This document shows, one piece after another, positions 48,150-57,131 of a stretch of 64,000 nucleotides of DNA. Numbering within the stretch: position 1 is the first letter of the stretch; each line of letters begins with the position of its first letter. The notes beneath the pieces are model-generated. The model made no database searches and was not told the origin of the DNA. It saw only the letters and a list, made by a program, of their open reading frames with translations. Source of the stretch: Levilactobacillus zymae DSM 19395 (GTDB taxonomy: Bacteria; Bacillota; Bacilli; Lactobacillales; Lactobacillaceae); assembly GCF_001434115.1 (NCBI RefSeq), contig NZ_AZDW01000016.1, positions 62,001 to 126,000 of the forward strand, written 5' to 3'. The position numbers and the translations under genes were made by a program.

Positions 48150-48788
48150 ATGTTTACCTATTCAGATGTCGCCTTGAAGCTGTTCATCGGCTTCGTTTTT
48201 ATGACCTTATTAATCAACTTTACCGGTAAGGGAAACCTGGCCCCCACTTCCGCGATCGACCAGGTGCAGAACTACGTCTTAGGGGGCATTATCGGTGGGG
48301 TTATCTACAATTCATCGATCACCATCATTCAATTCGTCATTGTGCTACTGGTCTGGTCCCTTTTGATTCTAGTGATGCGCTACCTGAAAATCCACGTGCG
48401 ACCCGTGGGGAAGTTTATCGATGGCGGACCCATCACCATCGTCCGTAACGGTAAACTGCTCGTGCATAATTGTCTCAAGGCCAACCTCTCGGCCAAAGAA
48501 ATCGACTTTAAGTTACGAACGGCCGGCGTCTATCAGTTGACCGACGTCAAGCGGGCCATCGTCGAACAGAACGGTAGTCTGACCATTTTGCGCCAGGGCG
48601 AAGGCTCGATTCGCTACCCCATCATCATCGACGGTCAAATCGACCAGGACGTGCTGGAACTGATGAATCACGACGAAGATTGGTTGATGACCCAATTAAA
48701 GCAACAAGGTATCACGAACGTCCGCGACGTCTATATGGCCAAATACGAAAACCACGTCTTAGACGTGACCCGTTATGACCGGACTTAA
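48150..48788 (+). CDS. DUF421 (YetF-like) membrane protein
   Basis: 212 residues: three membrane helices (~8-25, ~42-60, ~62-80) and a C-terminal cytoplasmic DUF421 domain with GGPITIVRNGKLL, LSAKEIDFKLRTAGV and ILRQGEGS. YetF-type proteins have been linked to spore and membrane stress in bacilli; the role here is unknown. Partner of DUF3290. Its end is 13 bases from the NUDIX start. Confidence 0.9.
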   Translation: MFTYSDVALKLFIGFVFMTLLINFTGKGNLAPTSAIDQVQNYVLGGIIGGVIYNSSITIIQFVIVLLVWSLLILVMRYLKIHVRPVGKFIDGGPITIVRNGKLLVHNCLKANLSAKEIDFKLRTAGVYQLTDVKRAIVEQNGSLTILRQGEGSIRYPIIIDGQIDQDVLELMNHDEDWLMTQLKQQGITNVRDVYMAKYENHVLDVTRYDRT

Positions 48789-48801
48789 GGAGGTCCTGAA
48801 C

Positions 48802-49329
48802 TTGCCTGCAGATCAGTTACACGAAGCCTGGGACGTTTACGACCGGCAACTGCGCGTTGTGGGCCGGCAACTGCGTGCTAATCCCGTCACGCCGGGGCAC
48901 TACCACCTGGTAGTCAACGCCTTTGTCTTTAACCACCAAGGACAAGTCTTGTTACAACAACGTTCCCTCGATAAGTTAAACTTTCCCGGTTACTGGGATA
49001 CCTCGGCCGGTGGTGCCGTCAAGGCCGGCGAAACCATCGAGGCGGCCATGGCCCGGGAACTACGCGAAGAGCTCGGCCTAGCCGTGCCCATCACCGCGGC
49101 GGACAATTACCGCCTCATGCCCCACAGTCATTGGATCAGTGCTTGGTTTGCCGTGACCACCGACTGGACTGTTAGCGACTTCACACCGCAACTAGAAGAA
49201 CTCCAGCGGGTGGCCTACTTTTCCTTGCCCGCGGCGCGACAACAATTGACCCAGATTGGGTTTGACAACTATCACCTCGAACTTCAACAAGCTTGGGCGC
49301 ACCTGCAACTCAGTGCCGCACAACCTTAA
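48802..49329 (+). CDS. NUDIX hydrolase
   Basis: 175 residues. The NUDIX box GGAVKAGETIEAAMARELREELG (~73-95, key residues GETIEAA and REL.EE) is intact, within an IDI-like fold (VVNAFVFNHQGQVLLQQRS). It hydrolyses a nucleoside-diphosphate-linked substrate that cannot be named. TTG 48802 is chosen for the strong AAGGAGG 8 bases upstream; an in-frame ATG at 48775 lies inside the DUF421 gene. Third gene of the DUF3290-DUF421-NUDIX operon. Confidence 0.88.
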   Translation: MPADQLHEAWDVYDRQLRVVGRQLRANPVTPGHYHLVVNAFVFNHQGQVLLQQRSLDKLNFPGYWDTSAGGAVKAGETIEAAMARELREELGLAVPITAADNYRLMPHSHWISAWFAVTTDWTVSDFTPQLEELQRVAYFSLPAARQQLTQIGFDNYHLELQQAWAHLQLSAAQP

Positions 49330-49334
49330 TTCTC

Positions 49335-49378
49335 AAAAAGTCCCCCGTTGGTCATGCTTGGCTAGCGGGGGACTTTTT
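49335..49378. terminator. Bidirectional terminator
   Basis: AAAAAGTCCCCCG.../...CGGGGGACTTTTT stem with T runs both ways, between the NUDIX and 5'-nucleotidase genes. Confidence 0.9.
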
Positions 49379-49401
49379 AGTGACTGATCTAATTGAACGG
49401 C

Positions 49402-51276
49402 TTACTTCGTTGCGACCGTTGTTGGTGCGGGAACGGTCACGGTCGTACCGGTCGCTTGATAAAGCTTGCGGTCCGGTTTCGGTGCCGTTAACGGGTGGTT
49501 AGCGGCCGCCATGTCCTTGATGTACTGGACAAAGACGTCACTATCCGACCCAATCGAACCGACGACCGGCGTATTCTTGAAGGCGAAGAAGTCATCCCCA
49601 CCCCCGTGAATGTAGTCATTGATGGCCACGCGATACTTAGTCGTCAGACTCAGTGGCGTCCCATCGGTCTTGTACATCTTTAAGACCTTGTAGTGTTGTT
49701 GACTCCCGGGGTTGTCGGTGTAGGTATACTTCAGCCCGGCAATTTGCAGATAAAAGGCTGGATTAGAATATTGTTCGTTCAGGGCATCTTGAATCTGTTG
49801 TCCCGTCATCTCCACGACCTGCAGGATGTTTCCAAATGGTTGGACCGCCATCGCCGCGCCCCAGGTGATTTGCCCCTGCGCATTCGGCGTTAAGTCGGCC
49901 CGTACCCCACCGTTGTTGGTCATGGCAAAGTCGGCTTTGACGCCGCCCGCCTTGTTGGCTTCGTAGAGTTGGCCGTCCACCACGGTTTCCCCAATCTGGT
50001 TCTCCATGGTCTTGGTGTTGCTGTGGTAATCGGTAATGGGTTGGCTGGAGGCCGCCTTCCCAATGATCACGTTGACCTTAGGCCCGACCCGTTTATCGGC
50101 GTCCTTGGCAATCGCAGCCACCTTAGCCACGGTCTTGACCTTGGCGTCGGCCTTAGCAGAAAGCACCGGGTACACGTGCGCCTTCAAATCCACGAATTTC
50201 CCGGTCTTCGGGCTGACGTAGGCCTGCGCATCATCGTAAGCCCGCCCACTAAAGAGGGCTTGCACCACGCGGGTCTTCCCCACCATCGCGTTAGCGTATT
50301 GGTGGGAGTGAGCCGCCACGTACAACCCAACGTTGTTCTTCGGATCGATTCGGTTGAGCTTGTGCAAGATATCAACGACCGGCCCCGTGGTCTTCCCGTC
50401 ACGGGTTTGCACCGCCGTATGGGCCATGACCACCACGGCCTTAACACCCTGTTTATTCAGGATGCGGTCATACTTTGCAATCGACTGGGCTTCGTCTAAA
50501 ATCTTGTACTTGGCCGTATTCTTGGCGGGCGTGATACTGGTTAAGCTCCCAATTTCGAGCCCAATAAACCCAATCTTGGCCGTCTTGCCGTGGGCCTTGA
50601 TGGTCCGAACCATGTAGGGTTGATAGCCGAAAGGTACCTTGCCGTTCGACCGATTGACCACGTTTGACACCACGATCTTCATCTTGGTCGGTTCGTTGGG
50701 ATAATTCTTGACCAACGAATCCGCACTGGCCGGTGCCGCCTTCCCCCGCAGAATCCGGTTGAATTCGGGTAAGCCACGGTCAAACTCGTGGTTGCCCAGC
50801 GTCCCAATCTGAAACTTCATGGCGCGTAACGCGTGCATGGTCGATTCGTGGGCCAACAACGATGAATCGGCGGGCGCCGCACCGACCATGTCCCCGGCTT
50901 CGATCCGAAACGTGTTCTTGGAATGGTGGACGCGCTTGAACTGGTGTTGGGCTTGATCTAAGTAAGCCGCCAGCCGGCCGACCGTTCCCGTATTAGGATA
51001 CGGATGGGACCCGATATAGGCCGTCCCCGTGGTATCCAGGCCCCCGTGTAGGTCGTTGATTCCCAACAGTTGGACGGGAATATCCGTCTTGTCATAACGA
51101 TTAGTCCGTTGATACTCCGGTTGCTTTAACGGCGTGCTGTAAGTGTCCGGCTGCGCAGGGTCAGGGGTCGTCGTTTGGGCGAAGGCTAATTCTGGCACCG
51201 TGGAAACACCGCTGGCCACCATTAAGGGAATCATGACGCTGATTACTAGTTTCCGAAACCCGTTTGGTGTAGACAT
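49402..51276 (-). CDS. Secreted 5'-nucleotidase / 2',3'-cyclic phosphodiesterase (UshA family)
   Basis: 624 residues. Signal peptide (~1-33, cleavage near AFA-QT). N-terminal calcineurin-like metallophosphatase: LLGINDLHGGLD (~70-81), EAGDMVGAAPADSS, GTLGNHEFDRG, MAHTAVQ and YVAAHSHQYAN supply the metal ligands. The C-terminal 5'-nucleotidase domain (~415-600) has MTNNGGVRADL and the base-stacking region YIHGGGDDFFAF. No LPxTG or lipobox, so it is released or loosely held. It frees nucleosides and phosphate outside the cell. Confidence 0.94.
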   Translation of the reverse strand: MSTPNGFRKLVISVMIPLMVASGVSTVPELAFAQTTTPDPAQPDTYSTPLKQPEYQRTNRYDKTDIPVQLLGINDLHGGLDTTGTAYIGSHPYPNTGTVGRLAAYLDQAQHQFKRVHHSKNTFRIEAGDMVGAAPADSSLLAHESTMHALRAMKFQIGTLGNHEFDRGLPEFNRILRGKAAPASADSLVKNYPNEPTKMKIVVSNVVNRSNGKVPFGYQPYMVRTIKAHGKTAKIGFIGLEIGSLTSITPAKNTAKYKILDEAQSIAKYDRILNKQGVKAVVVMAHTAVQTRDGKTTGPVVDILHKLNRIDPKNNVGLYVAAHSHQYANAMVGKTRVVQALFSGRAYDDAQAYVSPKTGKFVDLKAHVYPVLSAKADAKVKTVAKVAAIAKDADKRVGPKVNVIIGKAASSQPITDYHSNTKTMENQIGETVVDGQLYEANKAGGVKADFAMTNNGGVRADLTPNAQGQITWGAAMAVQPFGNILQVVEMTGQQIQDALNEQYSNPAFYLQIAGLKYTYTDNPGSQQHYKVLKMYKTDGTPLSLTTKYRVAINDYIHGGGDDFFAFKNTPVVGSIGSDSDVFVQYIKDMAAANHPLTAPKPDRKLYQATGTTVTVPAPTTVATK

Positions 51277-51638
51277 CTTACAAGATCCTCCCTAGAATTC
51301 CTAGTCTGTGATACGGTCTTTACTTTACCAGCGTCACCACTAATCCCCAACACATTTGAGACTAAGTTAAGCGGACCATTAGTGAACAATAGCTGTAACA
51401 AGTATTTTTATTGTACGGTTATTCATCAAGAGACCGACCATGAACAAAGTCAACGTTTGGTAAAATCGGCATCTTAGTTAATCCCCCAAACGTAGCTTAG
51501 TCACCAATCAACGACCCCCGGCCGCCAAAATAGGGGGCTTTTAAGCGGTTCGGCCTTTGCGGGAGATTGTGCTGCGAGAACGCCACTAGTATCCGGTTTT
51601 CGGTTAACGCTTGCTAATTTTTTCGCCAAACTTTCTGG
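51277..51638. other. Intergenic stretch, 5'-nucleotidase to PadR promoter
   Basis: About 360 bases with no gene seen. Promoters for both flanking genes must lie here, but only the PadR one is clear. CCGCCAAAATAGGGGG near 51522-51537 and other GC-rich patches have no assigned meaning. Confidence 0.4.
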
Positions 51639-51667
51639 TTGCAATATATCTAATAGATACATATACT
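51639..51667 (+). promoter_or_regulatory. padR promoter with palindromic operator
   Basis: -35 TTGCAA (51639-51644), 17-base spacer, -10 TATACT (51662-51667). The palindrome TATCTAATAGATA (51647-51659) fills the spacer, ideal for repression by the downstream PadR protein. Confidence 0.8.
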
Positions 51668-51693
51668 AAGTAAGCACTTCAGTTAGGAGACCC

Positions 51694-52236
51694 ATGCCCA
51701 TGTACGAATTATTTATCTTAGGTCAACTCATGGATCGCCCCATGACCGGCTATCAACTCCGTAAGGCCCTCAGTTCCACGGTCGGCCCGGAGCTGACCAT
51801 CAGTTTCGGGGCCCTCTACCCGCTGCTGGACAAACTAGCAGCCGCGGGCACCCTCACCCTGGCCTTCAAACCGACCACCACCAAGCGGCCCCAGAAGGTC
51901 GCCACCCTCACCCCGGCCGGCCGCGAGCGCTTCTACACCCTGATTTCCGCGCCCGTCGCGCACAACAAGCAGACCCAGCTGACCTTTCAGATGAAGGTCA
52001 GCTTCTTACACCTGTTACCGCCCGACCAGCAACGCACCACGTTACGCGCGTTTCAGACGTTTGCCACCGGTCAGCTCAGCCAATTGGCGACCCAACGGGC
52101 CCAATTGGCGCACAACCCTCATATGGTCGCGGCCGATATCCAAGACGCCCTGCGCGTCAACCAGTTACAAACGGTCCGGGCCCAGGCGCAAGCCGACTGG
52201 GTGACCGCCCAACTTAATCAATTGACAAAGGAGTAA
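51694..52236 (+). CDS. PadR-family transcriptional regulator
   Basis: 180 residues. N-terminal PadR winged helix (~1-75: LFILGQLMDRPMTGYQLRKAL, FGALYPLLDKLAAAGTL) and a C-terminal helical dimer region (~100-178). PadR proteins commonly repress adjacent efflux genes and respond to drugs or phenolic acids. TTAGGAG precedes the ATG. It is followed 7 bases later by an MFS pump, with a palindrome in its own promoter, so autoregulation of this pair is likely. Confidence 0.92.
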   Translation: MPMYELFILGQLMDRPMTGYQLRKALSSTVGPELTISFGALYPLLDKLAAAGTLTLAFKPTTTKRPQKVATLTPAGRERFYTLISAPVAHNKQTQLTFQMKVSFLHLLPPDQQRTTLRAFQTFATGQLSQLATQRAQLAHNPHMVAADIQDALRVNQLQTVRAQAQADWVTAQLNQLTKE

Positions 52237-52243
52237 CTCAATT

Positions 52244-53677
52244 ATGCCTACCGCTTCTCTCGCCAACGACCCCCACATCCAAAAGCACCGCTGGTGGATC
52301 TTGGTCGCCGTCTGTTTATTCATCTTCATGTCCACCCTCGATGCCAGTATCGTCAACATCGCCTTGCCGGTGGTGAGTCACGATTTGGCCATCCCCATGA
52401 ACCAAGCCGAATGGGTGGTCTCGATTTACCTGATTATTATCTGTGCGTTATTGCTCTTATTCGGTAAACTCGGCGACACCCACGGGAAGGTCCGCATCTT
52501 TAAGATCGGTGCCATCCTCTTCACGGTGGGCTCACTGCTGTGTGGCTTTAGCTTCGGCCTCCCGTTGCTACTGGCCTCCCGGGCGCTTCAAGCCGTGGGG
52601 TCGGCCATGACCATGAGTACCAGTAACGGTATTATCACCGAGGTCTTTCCCTTCAAGGAGCGGGGCCGTGCGCTGGGGACCATCGGCTCGTTCGTGGCCC
52701 TGGGCAGTATCGCCGGCCCTGGAATCGGTGGGTTGATTCTGGCCCATCTCAGCTGGGGCTACATCTTCTGGATCAACGTGCCCATCGGTATCGTCGCTAT
52801 CCTGGTCGGCCAACGCATCCTGCCTAAGGACCTGGTCGCCCAACCGCAATCCATCGATTGGCTAGGTGCCGGCCTCTTTGCCGTGGTGATGGTGACCATC
52901 TTCACCGGCATCTTCGTGGGCCAAGAAGTAGGCTTTGGTCATCCCCTGATTCTGGCCCTCTTTGTGGTCGGCCTCATCGCCCTACTGATTTTTGGCTACC
53001 AAGAACTGCACACCGCCGACCCCATCTTGGCGCTACCGCTGTTTAAAAACACCCGGTTTGCCGTCAGCGTATTGTGTGCCTTTCTGATTTTCGTGACCAA
53101 CTTCTTCTTTAACGTGATTGCGCCCTTCTACCTGGAAAACGCCCGGGGCCTGCCCGCCAACTACGCCGGATACGCGCTGATGACCTTTCCCATCGTCCAG
53201 GTGATCGTGGCCCCGATTTCCGGCACCATTTCGGATAAAATCGGACCGGAACTCCTGACCTTCATCGGCCTGGTGCTCATCGCCATCAGCCAGGTCGGCT
53301 ACATGCTGGCGACCTTGGCAACCCCACTGTGGGTCTTCATGGGCTTCATCGGGCTGGTCGGCCTGGGCAACGGAATCTTCATGGCCCCCAACAACTCGAT
53401 CGTCATGAGTTCCGTACCCACCCAATCCCTGGGTGTCGCCGGCGGGATCAACGCCCTGGCCCGAGAACTCGGGATGGTCATCGGGATCTCACTGGCGACC
53501 ACGGTCCTATTTGCGGCCATGAGCCACTCGGCCGGTCATGTGGTCACCTCGTATCTACCCAAGCAACCGCAGCTCTTTATCCACGGGATGCACGTGGCCT
53601 TCCTAGTCGCCCTGGTCATCTGTTTAGTGGCCACGGTGATTACCGGGATTCGGTTAGCCAAACGCCACACCGCCTAA
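52244..53677 (+). CDS. MFS multidrug:H+ antiporter, DHA2 family (14 helices)
   Basis: 477-residue membrane exporter. Typical DHA2 motifs are MSTLDASIVNIALPVV (~27-42, motif D1), GKLGDTHGKVRIF (motif A, ~81-93), and the antiporter motif C region LGSIAGPGIGGLI (~160-172). AAAGGAG precedes the ATG. Co-transcribed with the PadR gene. Substrate unknown; drugs, dyes or phenolic compounds are usual. Confidence 0.93.
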   Translation: MPTASLANDPHIQKHRWWILVAVCLFIFMSTLDASIVNIALPVVSHDLAIPMNQAEWVVSIYLIIICALLLLFGKLGDTHGKVRIFKIGAILFTVGSLLCGFSFGLPLLLASRALQAVGSAMTMSTSNGIITEVFPFKERGRALGTIGSFVALGSIAGPGIGGLILAHLSWGYIFWINVPIGIVAILVGQRILPKDLVAQPQSIDWLGAGLFAVVMVTIFTGIFVGQEVGFGHPLILALFVVGLIALLIFGYQELHTADPILALPLFKNTRFAVSVLCAFLIFVTNFFFNVIAPFYLENARGLPANYAGYALMTFPIVQVIVAPISGTISDKIGPELLTFIGLVLIAISQVGYMLATLATPLWVFMGFIGLVGLGNGIFMAPNNSIVMSSVPTQSLGVAGGINALARELGMVIGISLATTVLFAAMSHSAGHVVTSYLPKQPQLFIHGMHVAFLVALVICLVATVITGIRLAKRHTA

Positions 53678-53687
53678 TGAATACGCT

Positions 53688-53731
53688 AAAAAGCCGTCAT
53701 CACGTCAACTGCGTGATGGCGGCTTATTTTA
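53688..53731. terminator. Bidirectional terminator, MFS / aldo-keto reductase
   Basis: Perfect-end stem AAGCCGTCATCACG/CGTGATGGCGGCTT (53691-53704 with 53712-53725) with flanking T runs. Confidence 0.88.
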
Positions 53732-53739
53732 GTGACGAC

Positions 53740-54579
53740 TTAGAAATCAAACGTTTGGGGATCTGGGCCCACCCGGACGTCCTGGTTCAACCCGTTGATG
53801 GTGGCCATGTCGGCATCGTCAATGGTGAAATCAAAGACCTCGGCGTTGGCCTTGATCCGGTCCGGATTGGTCGACTTGGTGATCACCAGCACGTCGCGTT
53901 GGACGTCCCACTTTAAAATCAGTTGGGCGATCGACTTGTGGTACTTCGCCGCCAAGTCTTGCATGACCGGGTTGGTAAACAGCTTGCCCTGCGCGAGCGG
54001 TGACCAGGCCTGTAACTTGATGTCGTGGTCGGCCGCCACTTGTCGCATGGCTTCTTGGGTCATCAACGGGTGCAGTTCGATCTGGTCAATCACGGGCACG
54101 ACCTTGGCCGTGGTCAGCAGGTCCGCTAAATGGTTAGCCATGAAATTGCTGACCCCGATGGCCTTGATTTTTCCAGCCTGGTACAGGTCTTCTAATGCCC
54201 GCCAAGACTCTTGGTAGCCGTTGTCCCCGGGCCAGTGAATCAGGTAGAGGTCCAGGTAGTCTAGCCCCAGCTTGGCCAAGCTGTCCTGGTAAGCCGCAAT
54301 CGTTTCGTCGTAGGTCAGATGGTCGTTCCAGACCTTGGACGTCACGAAGAGATCCTCGCGCTTCAACCCTGTCTTAGCCAGGCCCTGGCGAATCCCCTCG
54401 CCCGTGCCGGCCTCGTTGCCGTAAATCTGAGCGGTATCGATCAACCGATACCCCTGTTCGATGGCGCTGGCAACGGCCGCCGCCGTCTGGTCATCCGGGA
54501 TTTGAAAAACGCCTAACCCGAATCCGGGCATCTGCGTTCCGTTATTTAACGTCACCGTTGCTTGTAAGTTTTTAATCAT
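53740..54579 (-). CDS. Aldo/keto reductase, copy 1
   Basis: 279-residue NADPH-dependent TIM-barrel oxidoreductase of the diketogluconate-reductase group. The tetrad is present: Asp and Tyr in DTAQIYGNE (~47-55), Lys in VTSKVW (~81) and His in LIHWPG (~114). VITKSTNPDRIKANAEVFDF is the cofactor-phosphate site. TAGGAGGAC precedes the ATG. Substrate unknown (aldehydes, dicarbonyls). Only distantly similar to the second copy at 58566. Confidence 0.92.
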   Translation of the reverse strand: MIKNLQATVTLNNGTQMPGFGLGVFQIPDDQTAAAVASAIEQGYRLIDTAQIYGNEAGTGEGIRQGLAKTGLKREDLFVTSKVWNDHLTYDETIAAYQDSLAKLGLDYLDLYLIHWPGDNGYQESWRALEDLYQAGKIKAIGVSNFMANHLADLLTTAKVVPVIDQIELHPLMTQEAMRQVAADHDIKLQAWSPLAQGKLFTNPVMQDLAAKYHKSIAQLILKWDVQRDVLVITKSTNPDRIKANAEVFDFTIDDADMATINGLNQDVRVGPDPQTFDF

Positions 54580-54681
54580 GCGTGTGTCCTCCTAACGAAC
54601 TGTCATGTTTTAACTGTGACTAGTATACGAAGGACCACCACACTTGCCTAGAACGGACTTTCAGGTGCCCTAGGTACCAAA

Positions 54682-54713
54682 TGGTAAGCTTTGCCGTAAA
54701 CCGGGCTTACGGC
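54682..54713 (-). terminator. Possible terminator of the surface protein gene
   Basis: Two alternative hairpins (GTAAGC/GCTTAC and GCCGTAA/TTACGGC) just after the stop, but no T run, so function is uncertain. Confidence 0.35.
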
Positions 54714-54716
54714 CGC

Positions 54717-57131
54717 CTACTTTTTAGAAAAAATTTTCCACCGCCGCCCGCAATAGAGGGTCCCCGCGAGTAGGAAGGCCCCCAGTAGATGCCACCACGA
54801 ACGAGTTTGGTCGTTGGTCTGCGGCAACGCCTGCTGCGCTGGAGCTGGGTGGGCTGGCGAGGTGGGCACGGTGGTCGCCCCCGTCAGGCCACCGGTCAAG
54901 GTGACCGTTGCGGCGGTCGTTGGTGCGGGTTGTCCGGCAGGAACGGCCACGGTGGTCGCCGGCGCCTCTAAGTCCCCCGTATGGGCGGTGATGGGTTTGC
55001 CGGGCAACTGGGGTGCGTCTTGGGTGTGCCCGATCAAGGGACCGGCCGCTGGTGCCGTCGGTCGGTGAGGCTGAGTCGGCGTCTCGGACGTCACCTGATT
55101 GCCGGACTGGGGGTTAGGGTTAGGTTTCGGCGTGTTTGGTTTGCTAGGCGGTTTGGGCTGATTAGTCGGTTGGTCGCCCGATTGCTGATTGGCAGGATTC
55201 AGGTCCGGCTTAATGCCGGGTTTACCCGGCGACGGATTTCCAGGCTGACTGCCGTTCCCCGTACCACTCTGCGGACCCGACTGGTTGCCAGTTTCCGAAC
55301 CGTTTTCGTTCCCCGACTGATTGCCATGATTGGCCCCGGTTCCCGGACTAGTTTCGTGGCCATTACCCGGTGCGCCCGGATTAGGCTTATCTGGTTTGCT
55401 TGGCGCTGGTTTCCCCGGTTCTGGTTTGTTTGGCGCTGGTTTCCCTGGTTCCGGTTTTCCTGGTTCCGGTTTATCCGGTTCTGGTTTCTCTGGTTCCGGC
55501 TTATCCGGTCCCGGCTTCCCTGGTTCTGGCTTCCCCGGTTCTGGCTTCCCCGGTTCTGGCTTCCCCGGTTCTGGCTTCCCCGGTTCCGGTTTACCCGGCG
55601 CTGGTTGACCGCCAGTGGTGCCTTCCTCGCTGTCTTCCGGCGTGTACCAGTAAGTTACCGTCTGGTCGGTCTTCGCAAACTTACCCTGGGGCTCCCCCTC
55701 GACCCGACTAAAGCGATGCTGGTCGAATTTACGGGGCTTAGCGTCGTAAGCACTGCCCACCTCACCGGTCAGCGTTTCTTGGGCTAACGTCTTGCCCGTC
55801 GTGCTCTTGTGGTTGACCTGCACCTTCCCAGTAGCCACGGTTGGCGCGTCCTTCGCGGTGATGGTATAGGTCCCACAATGCAGCTGACTTAGGAGAACGT
55901 TGACTTCGGTATCTGGATAATCATCCTCATCATAGTAATAAAGAAGTCGGTTGGTCGCCTCTGCGCTTAACGTCACGAGGTAGGTCCCCGGTTTGGTCGG
56001 CGCCTCGCCATCCGCAAACACCAGGTCACCGTCTTCTAACTCAAACTCGTATTCCGGTGGGAGGTCGAGGGCCGCCAACTGATATTTAGATTGATCTAAT
56101 TGTGCCGGTCGCCCATCGTAAACCTTTTCGTCGTGACCCGTAATTTTCGGAATCAGGCTATCCAAATAGTAGGTTTGCAACTGATTGGGCGTATTGGCGC
56201 CGGTATACAGGTCCTGTAATTCCCGGGCCGAATAGGTCTTACCGGAATCCCACGGCATCTTCAATGCGCCCCAGGTATGATTCAGGTCAACGTTTCGCCA
56301 TCGGTGCGTCCAGCCCCGTGAATCGGAAAACGTGGGCACCCCGTGAGCGCCATCGAACCGCATGTTCGGGCCAAACGTAAACATCCGCGGTACCCGGTCA
56401 CTGTACTCCTCGAACCGGGCAAATTCCTCACACCGCGTCACCTTTCGGGCGTCCCAATTATCGAGTCGAATATTTTCGATATCTTCGATGCCCATAAACG
56501 TGCGGACCATGTTGGTGACCCGACTAGTGTCCCAGTTTTTCACGTCTAACGTTAACCCGCGGCGAGCGTGGTAGCGGTAAAAGGTTTCCGCCAGGGTGGT
56601 CACCTGACTGGTATCCCAACCATCGACCCCCTTCAGGCCCCAATTACCATGGTTACTAAACGCCTGCGACAGGTCGGTCACCCGCCCCGTTTGCCAGCCG
56701 GTCACATCGATCTCCCCCGCTCGCGTATTGGCGAACAGCCGGGCGAGTGAGGTGACCTGACTGACGTCTAAGTGCCGTAAATCAAACTCGTTGGCATTCT
56801 CCAAGGATTCAAACATCCCCGAGGCGTCCCCCACAACCTTGGCCCCGGGTTCCGCCACCACGTCTTGAACCTCACTGGGACATTCTTGCCAACACCACCC
56901 TTTCCCCTTGGTCATGGTTCCCGCGCCGATGGTCATGGTCCCATGCGCATCAATCGTGACCTTTGCCGTCCCCTGCTGCATCGTGATCACGTCGCCATAC
57001 CGTTGCTGGGTGGTCGCTTTTTGTTCACTCGCCGCTTGTGCCGGTACCGTCCAGCCGGTTCCGCCCCACAGGCCCAGCCCCAATAATGCTAACGGGCACA
57101 GATAGCCCGGTTTGAATCGTTTAAATTGCAT
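54717..57131 (-). CDS. LPQTN-anchored surface protein with BspA-type repeats, MucBP domain and PEPGK repeats
   Basis: 804 residues. Signal peptide (~1-33), then DUF285/BspA-like leucine-rich units (DVSQVTSLARLF, DTSQVTTLAETF, DTSRVTNMVRTF) over ~80-220, a region ending at a MucBP-like domain (~430-500: VNHKSTTGKTLAQETL, VTYWYTPE), a PEPGK/PAPNK five-residue repeat array (~507-580), a long Pro/Asn/Gly/Gln linker, and a sorting signal LPQTND with hydrophobic helix and KK end. Sortase should couple it to the wall; mucus or host adhesion is inferred. ATG 57131 has GGGAGAG upstream; the frame to 57167 lacks one. Confidence 0.92.
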   Translation of the reverse strand: MQFKRFKPGYLCPLALLGLGLWGGTGWTVPAQAASEQKATTQQRYGDVITMQQGTAKVTIDAHGTMTIGAGTMTKGKGWCWQECPSEVQDVVAEPGAKVVGDASGMFESLENANEFDLRHLDVSQVTSLARLFANTRAGEIDVTGWQTGRVTDLSQAFSNHGNWGLKGVDGWDTSQVTTLAETFYRYHARRGLTLDVKNWDTSRVTNMVRTFMGIEDIENIRLDNWDARKVTRCEEFARFEEYSDRVPRMFTFGPNMRFDGAHGVPTFSDSRGWTHRWRNVDLNHTWGALKMPWDSGKTYSARELQDLYTGANTPNQLQTYYLDSLIPKITGHDEKVYDGRPAQLDQSKYQLAALDLPPEYEFELEDGDLVFADGEAPTKPGTYLVTLSAEATNRLLYYYDEDDYPDTEVNVLLSQLHCGTYTITAKDAPTVATGKVQVNHKSTTGKTLAQETLTGEVGSAYDAKPRKFDQHRFSRVEGEPQGKFAKTDQTVTYWYTPEDSEEGTTGGQPAPGKPEPGKPEPGKPEPGKPEPGKPEPGKPGPDKPEPEKPEPDKPEPGKPEPGKPAPNKPEPGKPAPSKPDKPNPGAPGNGHETSPGTGANHGNQSGNENGSETGNQSGPQSGTGNGSQPGNPSPGKPGIKPDLNPANQQSGDQPTNQPKPPSKPNTPKPNPNPQSGNQVTSETPTQPHRPTAPAAGPLIGHTQDAPQLPGKPITAHTGDLEAPATTVAVPAGQPAPTTAATVTLTGGLTGATTVPTSPAHPAPAQQALPQTNDQTRSWWHLLGAFLLAGTLYCGRRWKIFSKK
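55395..55612. repeat. 15-base tandem repeats coding for PEPGK
   Basis: About 14 in-frame copies of a 15-base unit (CCCCGGTTCTGGCTT-like on the plus strand), encoding PEPGK with PEPDK, PEPEK and APNK variants. Several copies are nearly identical, so copy number probably varies between strains. Confidence 0.88.

Noticed and set aside
54981-55787. 268-residue plus-strand frame opposite the surface protein
   Set aside because: It is the complement of the repetitive PEPGK and Pro/Gly/Asn-rich linker, giving an artificial Trp/Arg/Phe repeat.
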